A stretch of DNA of 64,000 nt, taken from Bacillus sp. ISL-45. Its GTDB lineage: Bacteria > Bacillota > Bacilli > Bacillales > Cytobacillaceae. A program made the position numbers and the translations under genes. Below are positions 34,716-42,914 of the stretch, in pieces (within the stretch, counting starts at the first letter, position 1; every line of letters starts with the position of its first letter). Below the pieces are notes generated by a model that worked only from the letters and a program-made list of their open reading frames with translations, did no database searches and had not been told where the DNA came from. Where the stretch lies: positions 186,001 to 250,000 of the forward strand of contig NZ_JAGGQQ010000008.1 of the NCBI RefSeq assembly GCF_018613195.1. The letters run 5' to 3'.

Positions 34716-36848
34716 CTATGAAGCAACTTTCTCGTCAGAAAGCTCTTCCTTTCCAAGTGAATCTTCTTGTTGGTCGTCCTCTACTCTGTTTTCTGTCTTC
34801 TCTGATCCTTCCTGTGTTGATTCTCCATCTTCAATTATACCTTCTTGTACTTCTTCAACTGCAGGAGTTTCTTCTTGTGTACCAGCAGGTAATTCATCCT
34901 GTGCTGGCTGTTCTTCTGCATCTGCAGAAGGTGTTTGTTCTTCTGCTTTTAAATCCACAGAAGTTTGCTCTTGTACAGGGTCTTCCCCTATATCCACAGT
35001 AGGTGTTTCATCTTCTGGAATTGGTTCTTGTTGCCCGGAAGTTTCCTCTACATCTTCAGAAAGAGCTTCTGTTTCTCCTGGTTCTTCTTGTACGGGAGTC
35101 TCCTCTGCTTTATCGGTTTCTGTATTTTCCTGTAGATTGTAATTTGTTTTAAGTCTTGTGATTAATGCTGCAAACTGTGCGCGCGTTAACTTTTCCTGTG
35201 GACCGAAGATTCCTTGGCCATCCCCCAAGAAAATGCCGCGGTCTTTTACAAAAGCGATGGAATCGGCTGACCATGCAGCAGGACTGACATCCAAGAAAGG
35301 AGATTCGGTCACATCTGGTATTTCCTCACCAAATAACCTTCCTATCATCGCTGCCATTTGCTCCCTGGTCACAGGTGCATGTGGGCTGAATACTCCTTTG
35401 CTTGTCCCATTCATAATCCCCCTGGCATTTACAGCTTCGATAGATTCGTAAGCCCAATATGATTGTTGGACATCCGAAAAGGTTTTACCGGTAGAAGGAG
35501 GCGCTATCAGAGAGTAAACCCTTGAGATGACCGCAGCGGCTTCCGCCCTTGTAACCGAGTTATTAGGGAAGAAATAAGACCCATTGCCTACCATGTACTT
35601 ATTTTCATACGTATAGTCGATCGACTCGCGTGCCCAATAAGAAACAGGCACATCCCAAAAGTTCTGACCATATAACATACCCTCATTATTTGAAACATAT
35701 ATCCAGCGATCCCCGAGTGAAGTCCCGATCTGATACCAATTTCCTTGTTTCCTCTTGGCACTCACAATCTCTGAAGCTATCTTATTCGACGTAATCGAGT
35801 CGAAAGATGGTGTTGTATAGAGAGTGTAAGATTTGTCGAATTTCATTTTAGCGCTTAGATATACAGATTCCGCTGGAAAAATTTCTCCTGCTTTCGCTGC
35901 CATCCATAAGCCAGTTGTTTTATTTTTGTCCCAGATTTTCGGAAAGTTGCTTTGAGGCACATGCCGATTCCCGACATAAGGGCTTAATTCCGGTGTGAAT
36001 CCTGGTTTATTGAACTCTTGAATAAACCAATCTGTATAGCCTCTGCCGCTTGGCTTTACATCCGTGCCAATAATCCGGTATCCGGTAATATTGCTCAGCT
36101 CTTTTACAAGCTTATAATCTCTTGTTTTTTGCTTATTGTAAAAATACCAAAAAATCATTTCGCCTGATGTATGGTAGGCAGTTGTAATATCAGGTTTAAT
36201 TTTATAGGTAAAATCTCTTATGTACTGCACTTCTTTTTCTTGGAAAGGTTTTTGTCCCTTATAACCTGCCCAAGAGGGTTTACTGGCTTCACTTGGACTT
36301 TCCCATTTCGCGGGGTATTGTCTGTTCAGATCAACACCATTGGCATTTGCTTTCCAGCGGGTAAAATCTCTGCTTCCTTTATTCATTGCTATTAGCTTTG
36401 AATGAACCGTTGTTGGGAATGCAGATAAGCCCCGCTGCTGCAGCGTCACACCATCTGGATTAACCATAGGAACAAACCAGATTGTATATTCATCTAAAAT
36501 ATCACGAGCATTGTATTTACCGACAAGCAAGTTCTTTTGATACGCATTAGCATATTCCTCAATCATCTTCATAATCAATTGAGTAGTGATCCATTCCCTG
36601 GCATGGTGAGAACCATTCAGGAAAACCGTTCGCTTTCCTTTTCCTAACTTCACTGCCCAGACCTCTCTCTGATAAGAAGTTTTCCCAAGCGAATGATAAT
36701 CTACCAAATCAGGATATGTACCTTTCAATCTCTTAATCTCATTAGAAACATCCTCATAGGAATACGTACCATCATCCCAGACAGCAGCCTCGGTACTTAA
36801 CGGTTGAAAAATGGAAAACAATAAAAATAAAGACAAAAAAATACGCAT
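34716..36848 (-). CDS. M14 zinc carboxypeptidase with three SLH domains and an acidic tail
   Basis: A 710-residue exported protein. A signal peptide covers residues 1-21 (LFLLFSIFQPLSTEA). The M14 domain (about 25-320) has the zinc motif H82-x-x-E85 in NGSHHAREW, a second His in TAYHTSGEM and the catalytic Glu in FTPELSPY. An SH3-like segment follows (about 330-390), then three SLH repeats (about 395-575; SVTRAEAAAVISR, PVTREQMAAMIGR, KLTRAQFAALITR) for binding cell-wall polymers, and a very acidic Glu/Pro/Thr tail of about 130 residues. It would trim peptides or peptidoglycan stem peptides at the cell surface. The ATG follows AAAGGGG. Confidence 0.9.
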   Translation of the reverse strand: MRIFLSLFLLFSIFQPLSTEAAVWDDGTYSYEDVSNEIKRLKGTYPDLVDYHSLGKTSYQREVWAVKLGKGKRTVFLNGSHHAREWITTQLIMKMIEEYANAYQKNLLVGKYNARDILDEYTIWFVPMVNPDGVTLQQRGLSAFPTTVHSKLIAMNKGSRDFTRWKANANGVDLNRQYPAKWESPSEASKPSWAGYKGQKPFQEKEVQYIRDFTYKIKPDITTAYHTSGEMIFWYFYNKQKTRDYKLVKELSNITGYRIIGTDVKPSGRGYTDWFIQEFNKPGFTPELSPYVGNRHVPQSNFPKIWDKNKTTGLWMAAKAGEIFPAESVYLSAKMKFDKSYTLYTTPSFDSITSNKIASEIVSAKRKQGNWYQIGTSLGDRWIYVSNNEGMLYGQNFWDVPVSYWARESIDYTYENKYMVGNGSYFFPNNSVTRAEAAAVISRVYSLIAPPSTGKTFSDVQQSYWAYESIEAVNARGIMNGTSKGVFSPHAPVTREQMAAMIGRLFGEEIPDVTESPFLDVSPAAWSADSIAFVKDRGIFLGDGQGIFGPQEKLTRAQFAALITRLKTNYNLQENTETDKAEETPVQEEPGETEALSEDVEETSGQQEPIPEDETPTVDIGEDPVQEQTSVDLKAEEQTPSADAEEQPAQDELPAGTQEETPAVEEVQEGIIEDGESTQEGSEKTENRVEDDQQEDSLGKEELSDEKVAS

Positions 36849-37206
36849 AACAAACCCCTTTTAGATTATTTGAACAGTACAAAGGCACGACAAAGGGACG
36901 GTTCTTGTGTCTCATTCGGAAGGTGAAACAAATAGAATTATGGAGAGCAGCTGGAGAGTTTAATAGAGCATCCTCACATTTAATATCGGAATTCAGAGCC
37001 AATAATGAAGCGGGAAAAGGGGCAGGATGTGTCCCATTTGGAAGGCGACCTGAAGGGTGCGGAGTTTTGGTTTCTTTCACATTTTCACCATATTCATTCA
37101 ACTCAAGGAATTAGGGCCTAACTTTTGTAAAAGCCTTTTGGAATCTCGGATAAAAAAAGTGCTGAATCTTAATGCCAGCAAAAAAAGAGGATATTATACA
37201 CATCCT
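36849..37206. other. gene-free stretch with a dispersed repeat
   Basis: Contains the promoter of the carboxypeptidase gene, one GGGACGGTTCT repeat (36890-36934) and a terminator at 37180-37208. The 69-codon frame at 36905 has no ribosome site. Confidence 0.55.
36890..36934 (+). repeat. dispersed repeat, GGGACGGTTCT family (copy)
   Basis: ACAAAGGGACGGTTCTTGTG followed by CTCATTCGGAAGGTGAAAC. Confidence 0.6.
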
Positions 37207-37208
37207 CT
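37180..37208 (-). terminator. terminator overlapping the stop of the DUF2628-like gene
   Basis: ATCCTCT (37202-37208) and AGAGGAT (37186-37192) form the stem; seven T residues follow on the - strand. Confidence 0.75.
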
Positions 37209-37691
37209 ACCAGTTAAAAATTGCTCCGAAGATCATACCCATGAAACCACCTAAAAATGCAATGCCCAAGGCACCGAGCCACGTTGTACCACCTGCTGCT
37301 GATAACTTTTCAAGGGCGTTATCATCAGGTCCGACTTTGCTTAGCTCTCTTTTGACCTTGTGGAAATAAAGCCTGTTACCCAATAACCCCATTATCACAA
37401 ATACTCCTACATCTAATACCGTAAACTCATTGGCAACCCCTAGAAGTGAAGAAACGGTCATTAAGACTAAAAGATAAATGATAGCTTCCTTGTACATCTT
37501 TCGGTAACCCAGCCACGCACCGCTAAATAGAGCCGCTGCCCAGTTCCATGAAATTCTTTTAACAGGTTCAACCGGCAAGTCTGCATGTCCTCAGTGAATC
37601 CCCACTTCTTGAAATAAACGTCCGCTTTATTTCCTATAAAAGCTCTTGCTTTGTCTGTCTCTGATTCTGTAATCTGATGTTCTAATTCCAC
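37207..37691 (-). pseudogene. DUF2628 family membrane protein, frameshifted
   Basis: Two overlapping frames make one protein. The first (GTG 37691, ribosome site GGGGTGATTT) encodes a soluble N terminus with KADVYFKKWGFTEDMQ. The second supplies the DUF2628 core ISWNWAAALFSGAWLGYRKM and three to four membrane helices, but starts only at TTG without a ribosome site. A one-base change near 37575-37580 would restore a protein of about 160 residues. Either a recent frameshift or a sequencing error. DUF2628 proteins are small membrane proteins of unknown role. Confidence 0.75.
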
Positions 37692-37925
37692 TTAAATCAC
37701 CCCAATTGCATTTTACTTTAGTAGAATCATATCAAAAAAATGGTTATTAAGGGGTGAATTAGTGCAAGGAAAAGGCCCTCCAACTCTCATTTTGGTGTCC
37801 GGGGAGTGAGAAGGCGGGAGAAGAATGGTTCCTCTGTTTTATCCCATTAATATCCACTATCTGTATTATTATTATAATTATATAATTCTTCTGTACTATA
37901 TATGAATTGTAGGAGGAAGAATTAC

Positions 37926-39137
37926 TTGAAGCGCGTTTTATCTATTCTTTTGGCTTTCACATTAACATTGGGACTGCTTCCGTTTGCTGCTTTTGCTGCA
38001 GTTGACCCACAGGATCAGGAGTTCCAACATTATCTCCAGGAAATCGGTATGACTGAGGAGGAGTTCATTGCCTATATGAAAGACTGGCATGATTACTCTT
38101 TGGAAGAGTTTGAAACACTGGAAGAGTTGACAGACTACCTGGGAGCTGAGCTCGATGAAGAAAATCTCCAGGAATTGCTTGCTGATTTTGACATGACAGA
38201 GGAAGAATTCAACCTGTTGCTTGAGGAAAATGGAGCAACATTGGAAGAATTCGTTTTTTACGATGATCTATATTTCAGTGTCTCAGAATGGCTTTACACT
38301 GAAGAATTGACTCCTATTACTGACGAAAGCCTGCAAACGCTTCTTGAAGATTATGAATTTGCATCGATTGAAGAGTTGGAAGCTTTCTTGAATTCTTATG
38401 ATGATTCAATCGAAAACTATGAATATATCGAAGACCTTGAATTTGCGGTAGCTGAACACTACTTCATGGAATCTAAGGATGATTTGATCAACACTTTGGA
38501 TTCTTTTGGTCTATCGCTTGCCGAAGCCAATAAACTTGCCAATCATGTGATTGCGATTATGGAAAATCCTGACCTCGATCCTGAACAATTTTTCACAGCG
38601 CTCGAGGAATACGGTGCAAGATTAATGGATTTCCCTGAGTTTGATAGTGCAGCTGATCTTTCAGCTGAAGACATTGCCGAATTCATTGACATTTGGGATG
38701 GCTTGCTTACTTTGTTGGATCTGAAAGTAGAATACTACTTGGTTAAGGATGGCGTCGAGTCTCCTGTTTTATTTGCTTCCCTTATGCAAATGGTTTCTAC
38801 CAATGGAGCGGATTTAATGGTAAAAATCCTTTCAGCCAATGGTGACCTATTGGCTGACATGGTCATCACGAAGGAAATGTTCGACTCTGAATTCATGCAA
38901 GAAACCGGAGAAAACCTGGAAGATACAACTGAGGCAGCTGAAGAAGTGAAAAATGCTGCAGAAGAAATGGAAAAAGCTGAAGAGAAATCCCCTGCAGCCA
39001 AAGCACCTGTTAAAACTGTCAAAGGCGGCAAACTTCCAAACACCGCTTCAGATTACCTGCAAAATACAATGGCTGGATTAGCTATGATTCTTTTGGGAGC
39101 TATTGTATTCAGGAAAGTGAAAGTTAAACGTGTTTAA
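37926..39137 (+). CDS. processed acidic surface protein with LPXTG-like sorting signal
   Basis: About 403 residues. A signal peptide is followed by AVDPQD; the mature part is extremely acidic and made of recurring helices containing T-E-E-E-F or similar. The C terminus has the sorting motif LPNTA (about 370-374), a hydrophobic helix and a basic tail (FRKVKVKRV). This matches the family of acidic surface proteins that pair with a dedicated sortase (TIGR04383 in my recollection). Start: TTG 37926 behind AGGAGG (37911-37916); the frame extends to 37902 without a ribosome site. It overlaps the sortase gene by 8 bp. Confidence 0.85.
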   Translation: MKRVLSILLAFTLTLGLLPFAAFAAVDPQDQEFQHYLQEIGMTEEEFIAYMKDWHDYSLEEFETLEELTDYLGAELDEENLQELLADFDMTEEEFNLLLEENGATLEEFVFYDDLYFSVSEWLYTEELTPITDESLQTLLEDYEFASIEELEAFLNSYDDSIENYEYIEDLEFAVAEHYFMESKDDLINTLDSFGLSLAEANKLANHVIAIMENPDLDPEQFFTALEEYGARLMDFPEFDSAADLSAEDIAEFIDIWDGLLTLLDLKVEYYLVKDGVESPVLFASLMQMVSTNGADLMVKILSANGDLLADMVITKEMFDSEFMQETGENLEDTTEAAEEVKNAAEEMEKAEEKSPAAKAPVKTVKGGKLPNTASDYLQNTMAGLAMILLGAIVFRKVKVKRV

Positions 39138-39768
39138 ATATATGAAAGAGAGAAGAACCGGAAAGCTGGTTCTTCTTTCCTTATCCGTTGTCATAATCGC
39201 ACTCGGTTTCTGGTTCAGCGGAACAAACGCTTATAAATTCATGAAGGGCTATTGGCTTTTTAAAACTGGTGAACCCCAAACAGAGGTCGTCCTTGCCGAT
39301 AACCCTGATCAAACGGCAGATAGAGAAATGCAAGAGAGTCCTGCCAGCCTCTATTCCGAGAGGCCTGAAAAAGGAGAAATGATCGGTAACCTGGCCATTC
39401 CTAAACTCAACGCCACTTTGCCCATCTATCATGGAACTGATGAAGATGAGCTTGAAAAAGGGGTAGGGCATTTCGCCGGCAGCGTGCTTCCAGGTGAAAA
39501 GGATAATTCTGTTTTATCCGGCCACCGTGATACTGTTTTTCGCCAGCTTGGCAATGTTGGCAAAGGAGACTTGCTCGTCGTCTCGACAGAAGCAGGAGAA
39601 TTCACCTACAAGGTCAGGAAAGTCCGCATTGTGGATGCAGACGACAGAACAGTAATTGTTCCAAAACCTCGCGCCACACTGACCGTCACAACCTGTTATC
39701 CTTTTGATTTTATTGGCGATGCCCCAGAGCGATATATCCTTGTTGCAGATTTGATTGAAGAGAAATGA
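39130..39768 (+). CDS. srtD: class D sortase
   Basis: A 212-residue membrane-anchored transpeptidase. One N-terminal helix (residues 13-30) is followed by the sortase barrel with catalytic H132 (SGHRDT), C189 (TTCYPF) and R201 (ERYILV). It cleaves the LPNTA motif of the surface protein encoded just upstream and links it to the wall. Start GTG 39130 overlaps that gene; ATG 39142 is an alternative. Class assignment comes from the TTCYPF motif and gene pairing. Confidence 0.88.
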   Translation: MFKYMKERRTGKLVLLSLSVVIIALGFWFSGTNAYKFMKGYWLFKTGEPQTEVVLADNPDQTADREMQESPASLYSERPEKGEMIGNLAIPKLNATLPIYHGTDEDELEKGVGHFAGSVLPGEKDNSVLSGHRDTVFRQLGNVGKGDLLVVSTEAGEFTYKVRKVRIVDADDRTVIVPKPRATLTVTTCYPFDFIGDAPERYILVADLIEEK

Positions 39769-39772
39769 AAGG

Positions 39773-39809
39773 CCTGAGCACACACCTAAAATTGGTGCTC
39801 AGGTTTTTT
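39773..39809 (+). terminator. terminator of the surface protein-sortase operon
   Basis: CCTGAGCAC (39773-39781) pairs with GTGCTCAGG (39795-39803), followed by six T residues. Confidence 0.85.
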
Positions 39810-39930
39810 CTTTGTATAATACGATCAGGAACTATTGGTACGGGTCAGCTCGAGACAAGCAAGCGTGGAGTTTTAAAGCCTTCAGAAAGATTGTCCACCT
39901 TGATGGAACCTTATCCGAAATTGTGAAGAC

Positions 39931-40648
39931 TTCGGACAAGTCTAGAGAGAAAAGAAGGGAAAGTGTCTGAACTTGGGGCGACTTCGGACAAGAATAGTGG
40001 AAACCAACGAAAAGTTGTCTGAACCCGAGGCGACTTCGGACAAGAATAGTGGAAACCAACGAAAAGTTGTCCGAACTTGAGACGACTTCGGACAAGATAG
40101 GAGGAAACCAACGAAAAGTTGTCTGAACCTGGGGCGACTTCGGACAAGAATAGTGGAAACCAACGAAAAGTTGTCTGAACCTGGAGAGGCTTCGGACAAG
40201 AATGGGGGCAACAAACGAAAAGTTGTCCGAACTTGAATCAACTTCGGACAAGAATGGAGGAAACCAATGAAAAGTTGTCCGAACCTGGTGCGACTTCGGA
40301 CAAGAATGGAGGCAACCAACGAAAAGTTGTCTGAACCTGAGGCGACTTCGGACAAGAATAGTGGCAACCAATGAAAAGTTGTCCGAACCTGGTGCGACTT
40401 CGGACAAGAATGGTGGAAACCAACGAAAAGTTGTCTGAACCTGGTGCGACTTCGGACAAGAATGGAGGCAACCAATGAAAAGTTGTCTGAACCCGAGGCG
40501 ACTTCGGACAAGAATAGTGGCAACCAACGAAAAGTTGTCTGAACCTGGAGCGACTTCGGACAAGAATGGAGGCAACCAACGAAAAGTTGTCTGAACCTGA
40601 GGCGACTTCGGACAAGAATAGTGTAAACCAACGAAAAGTTGTCTGAAG
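39931..40648. repeat. tandem array of 14 x 52-bp hairpin units
   Basis: The motif TTCGGACAAG starts at 39931, 39983, 40035, 40087, 40139, 40191, 40243, 40295, 40347, 40399, 40451, 40503, 40555 and 40607: always exactly 52 bp apart. In each unit the left arm TTCGGACAA is followed after about 23 bases by TTGTCYGAA, so every unit can fold into a 9-bp stem whose Y is either C or T (G-C or G-U pair). The loop is nearly constant (GTGGAAACCAACGAAAAG or close), and an 11-bp spacer (often CCTGGGGCGAC) separates units. The first unit is diverged, and weaker traces extend back to about 39880. It fills the gap between two converging genes. Confidence 0.9.
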
Positions 40649-40680
40649 CTTGACAGTTCTTATGCGGCAGGACACCAAAA

Positions 40681-40712
40681 AAGTGAGCAGGAGAACCCCT
40701 GCTCACTTTTTC
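40681..40712. terminator. bidirectional terminator at the edge of the repeat array
   Basis: AAGTGAGCAGG (40681-40691) pairs with CCTGCTCACTT (40698-40708). Runs of A and T lie on both sides. It overlaps the end of the DUF3006 gene. Confidence 0.85.
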
Positions 40713-40954
40713 TTAAGTTTGTTTAAAAGGTCTTCAACCTTCTTCCTTGCAGCTTCAGTCTCTTCTTCTAATAATTTTACATGCTGTACACTGCCATCCT
40801 CATTAAATTTAACAAATAAGAGGTCACCTTCAGCAGCGTTTGAGGGTAATGATTCTTTACTGAGTAAAACCTCTTTAGTCTCATCATCTCTAAACAACAG
40901 TACAGCCATATCTTTTTCAAATCGATCGAGTGTGTACTTACCTGGCAAGTTCAT
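40703..40954 (-). CDS. DUF3006 domain protein
   Basis: An 83-residue small protein with the DUF3006 pattern: YTLDRFEKDMAVLLFRDDET, GDLLFVKFNEDG, and a C-terminal charged helix (EEETEAARKKVEDLLNKLKK). DUF3006 genes often sit next to secreted ComEC-like metallo-beta-lactamase genes, exactly as here. The ATG at 40954 lies inside the end of that gene, with AGGGG upstream, so the two are translationally coupled. It has no signal peptide; role unknown, possibly a small beta-barrel accessory. Confidence 0.85.
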   Translation of the reverse strand: MNLPGKYTLDRFEKDMAVLLFRDDETKEVLLSKESLPSNAAEGDLLFVKFNEDGSVQHVKLLEEETEAARKKVEDLLNKLKKK

Positions 40955-42647
40955 CAATTATCGTCCCCTGTGGGTCTACGAGCCTTGCGGCGTCCCCGTT
41001 ATTATCCCAGGTATAAGCTGTAGTCCAAAGAAGATGAGTCGGCCTGCTTTCATAAGCGCTTCTTCCAGTTGTCACAGTAACCGAAGCACCTTTCTTCAAG
41101 ACAAAATCACTTGGGAATTCGTATTGCTGATTTCCATCAACACTTATTAATGTCCAGCCATCCATCGGAACATCACTTGTATCGATATTTTTCAATGTAA
41201 CGATTTCTTGGCTTAAGTCTAGATTGGTGATATCGATTTTACCAGTATTGGGAGTTGGCTGAGGTTCAGTTCCTGGAACACCTTTAATCAGCTGTATGGA
41301 AGAACCGTTTGATTCAAAGGCGATATCTCCATTGGTTGTTGGTACAACTGTTGCGCCCATAGCTGTTAGTCGGTTCACCACAACGCTATCTGGGTGTCCG
41401 TAACTATTCCCTTCGCCAAAAGACAATACTGCCCATGTTGGAGTAACTTCGTTTAAGAACAGTTGGGAAGATCCTGTCTCTGATCCATGATGCGAAACTT
41501 TAAGTACATCAGCATTCACATCAAAGCTGGAAACCATGTCAGCTTCCGCTTGGATCCCTGCATCCCCAGTAAATAGGTAAGATTTTGAACCGTGAGTTAC
41601 TTTCAATACAACGGATGCCTCATTATTATCTGAAGAACCATCGCCACTATTCAATACTTGAACTTTGATTGCAGGGTCTACATCAATGAATTCACCTGTT
41701 TGGGCAACATGGAAAGGGATGTTCTTCTGATCAATCAACGTTAAGTAATCCATGTATGTTTGCGAAGTATGTGATTTTCCGCTATCGATTACATTTTTAA
41801 CAGGAATTTGATTTAACACCGGGATTAACCCGCCAATATGATCGGCATCCGGATGAGTTGCTACCAGATAGTCAATCGAAGTTACGCCAGCTGCTTTAAG
41901 GTAAGAAACAACCTTTTCACCAGCAGTTTGCTTACCGCCATCAATTAGAATTGTTTTACCGTTTGGAGTAATTAATAGACTGCTGTCTCCTTGATCAACA
42001 TCCAGGAAGTGAACAGCTAATTTACCGCTTGAGGCAGGTGGCTCGACTTTAAAACTATCATTTAAAGCTCTAGCTAAGAAAGCAGAAAAGTCTCCGCGAG
42101 ACAGCTGTTTATTGGGTCTGAAGGTATTGTCTGCATATCCTGTCGTGATGCCAAAGGCGAGAATCTTTTTAATCGACGAGTATGCAGTAATACTAGGACT
42201 TACATCTGAAAAATAAACATTTGCTTCATTACTTAACTTAAATGCTCTGGCCAGGAAAATAGCCATTTGCCCGCGTGTAACCGGCTCCTTTGGCCTATAT
42301 GTGCCATCAGCATATCCGCTGATAATTCCCTGCTTAACCGCCGAATCTATAAATCCGGATGCATAATTGCTTGCACCCACATCAGAAAAGGTCGTGTTTC
42401 TTTGTGTGCCATCTAACTTTAACGCTCTGCCAATCATTGCGGCAGCAGCATCTCTAGTTACAACAGCATTTGGCTTAAATTCTCCATTACCATAGCCACT
42501 AATAATCCCGCGATCATACAGATACATGACCTCGTCATAGAAATTGTAGCTTGAATGTACATCTGTAAATTCTGTACTCGCATTTGCGTTAGGGGTAAAG
42601 ACGCTGAACAAAAACACAGAACAAATTAACAATAATAGTTTTTTCAC
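40938..42647 (-). CDS. SLH-metallo-beta-lactamase-lamin tail surface protein
   Basis: A 569-residue exported protein. Signal peptide at residues 1-23; three SLH repeats at about 27-200 (VVTRDAAAAMIGRAL, PVTRGQMAIFLARAF, QLSRGDFSAFLARAL); an MBL-fold domain at about 208-450 with the metal motif THPDADHIGG and HHGSETG, of the ComEC/Rec2 C-terminal type; then a lamin-tail domain at about 465-569. ComEC-like MBL domains act as nucleases. A wall-attached enzyme that digests extracellular DNA is a fair inference. Start GTG 42647 follows AGGAGTGGAG. Confidence 0.9.
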   Translation of the reverse strand: MKKLLLLICSVFLFSVFTPNANASTEFTDVHSSYNFYDEVMYLYDRGIISGYGNGEFKPNAVVTRDAAAAMIGRALKLDGTQRNTTFSDVGASNYASGFIDSAVKQGIISGYADGTYRPKEPVTRGQMAIFLARAFKLSNEANVYFSDVSPSITAYSSIKKILAFGITTGYADNTFRPNKQLSRGDFSAFLARALNDSFKVEPPASSGKLAVHFLDVDQGDSSLLITPNGKTILIDGGKQTAGEKVVSYLKAAGVTSIDYLVATHPDADHIGGLIPVLNQIPVKNVIDSGKSHTSQTYMDYLTLIDQKNIPFHVAQTGEFIDVDPAIKVQVLNSGDGSSDNNEASVVLKVTHGSKSYLFTGDAGIQAEADMVSSFDVNADVLKVSHHGSETGSSQLFLNEVTPTWAVLSFGEGNSYGHPDSVVVNRLTAMGATVVPTTNGDIAFESNGSSIQLIKGVPGTEPQPTPNTGKIDITNLDLSQEIVTLKNIDTSDVPMDGWTLISVDGNQQYEFPSDFVLKKGASVTVTTGRSAYESRPTHLLWTTAYTWDNNGDAARLVDPQGTIIDELAR

Positions 42648-42787
42648 TTCTCCACTCCTTTCTATTATTACTAGGTTAACACAGGGATAATAGTAGATTA
42701 AAGAAATGGGAAGGATTTCTAGTAAAAACCAGTCGAATTGTATATGGGTAAATGTGGATATAGATGAAAATTGGAAGGATATGAAAT

Positions 42788-42825
42788 GGTTTCGTTCTTA
42801 TGTTTCCTTTTCGGAAGTCGTAATA
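42788..42825 (+). repeat. dispersed repeat, GGGACGGTTCT family (degenerate)
   Basis: GGTTTCGTTCTTATGTTTCC followed by TTCGGAAGTCGTAATAG keeps the right half of the repeat; the left core is decayed. Confidence 0.4.
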
Positions 42826-42856
42826 GATTAATGTAAATTACTTAGGGCAAAAAGAA

Positions 42857-42900
42857 GGAGGCTGACAAGGTCAAATTTAATGACCGTGTCAGCCTCTTTT
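42857..42900. terminator. terminator of the GntR regulator gene
   Basis: GAGGCTGACAAGGTCA (from 42858) pairs with TGACCGTGTCAGCCTC (to 42896) with one mismatch. A/T-rich flanks allow termination from either side. Confidence 0.8.
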
Positions 42901-42914
42901 CTTTAATGTTATAA

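Noticed and set aside
39931-40648. CRISPR array
   Set aside because: All parts of the 52-bp unit repeat, including the loop and spacer; there are no unique spacers and no cas genes.
39832-40706. Long minus-strand ORFs over the tandem array
   Set aside because: They are repetitive translations of the 52-bp unit, open in every frame, with no ribosome site. Reported as a repeat, not as coding.
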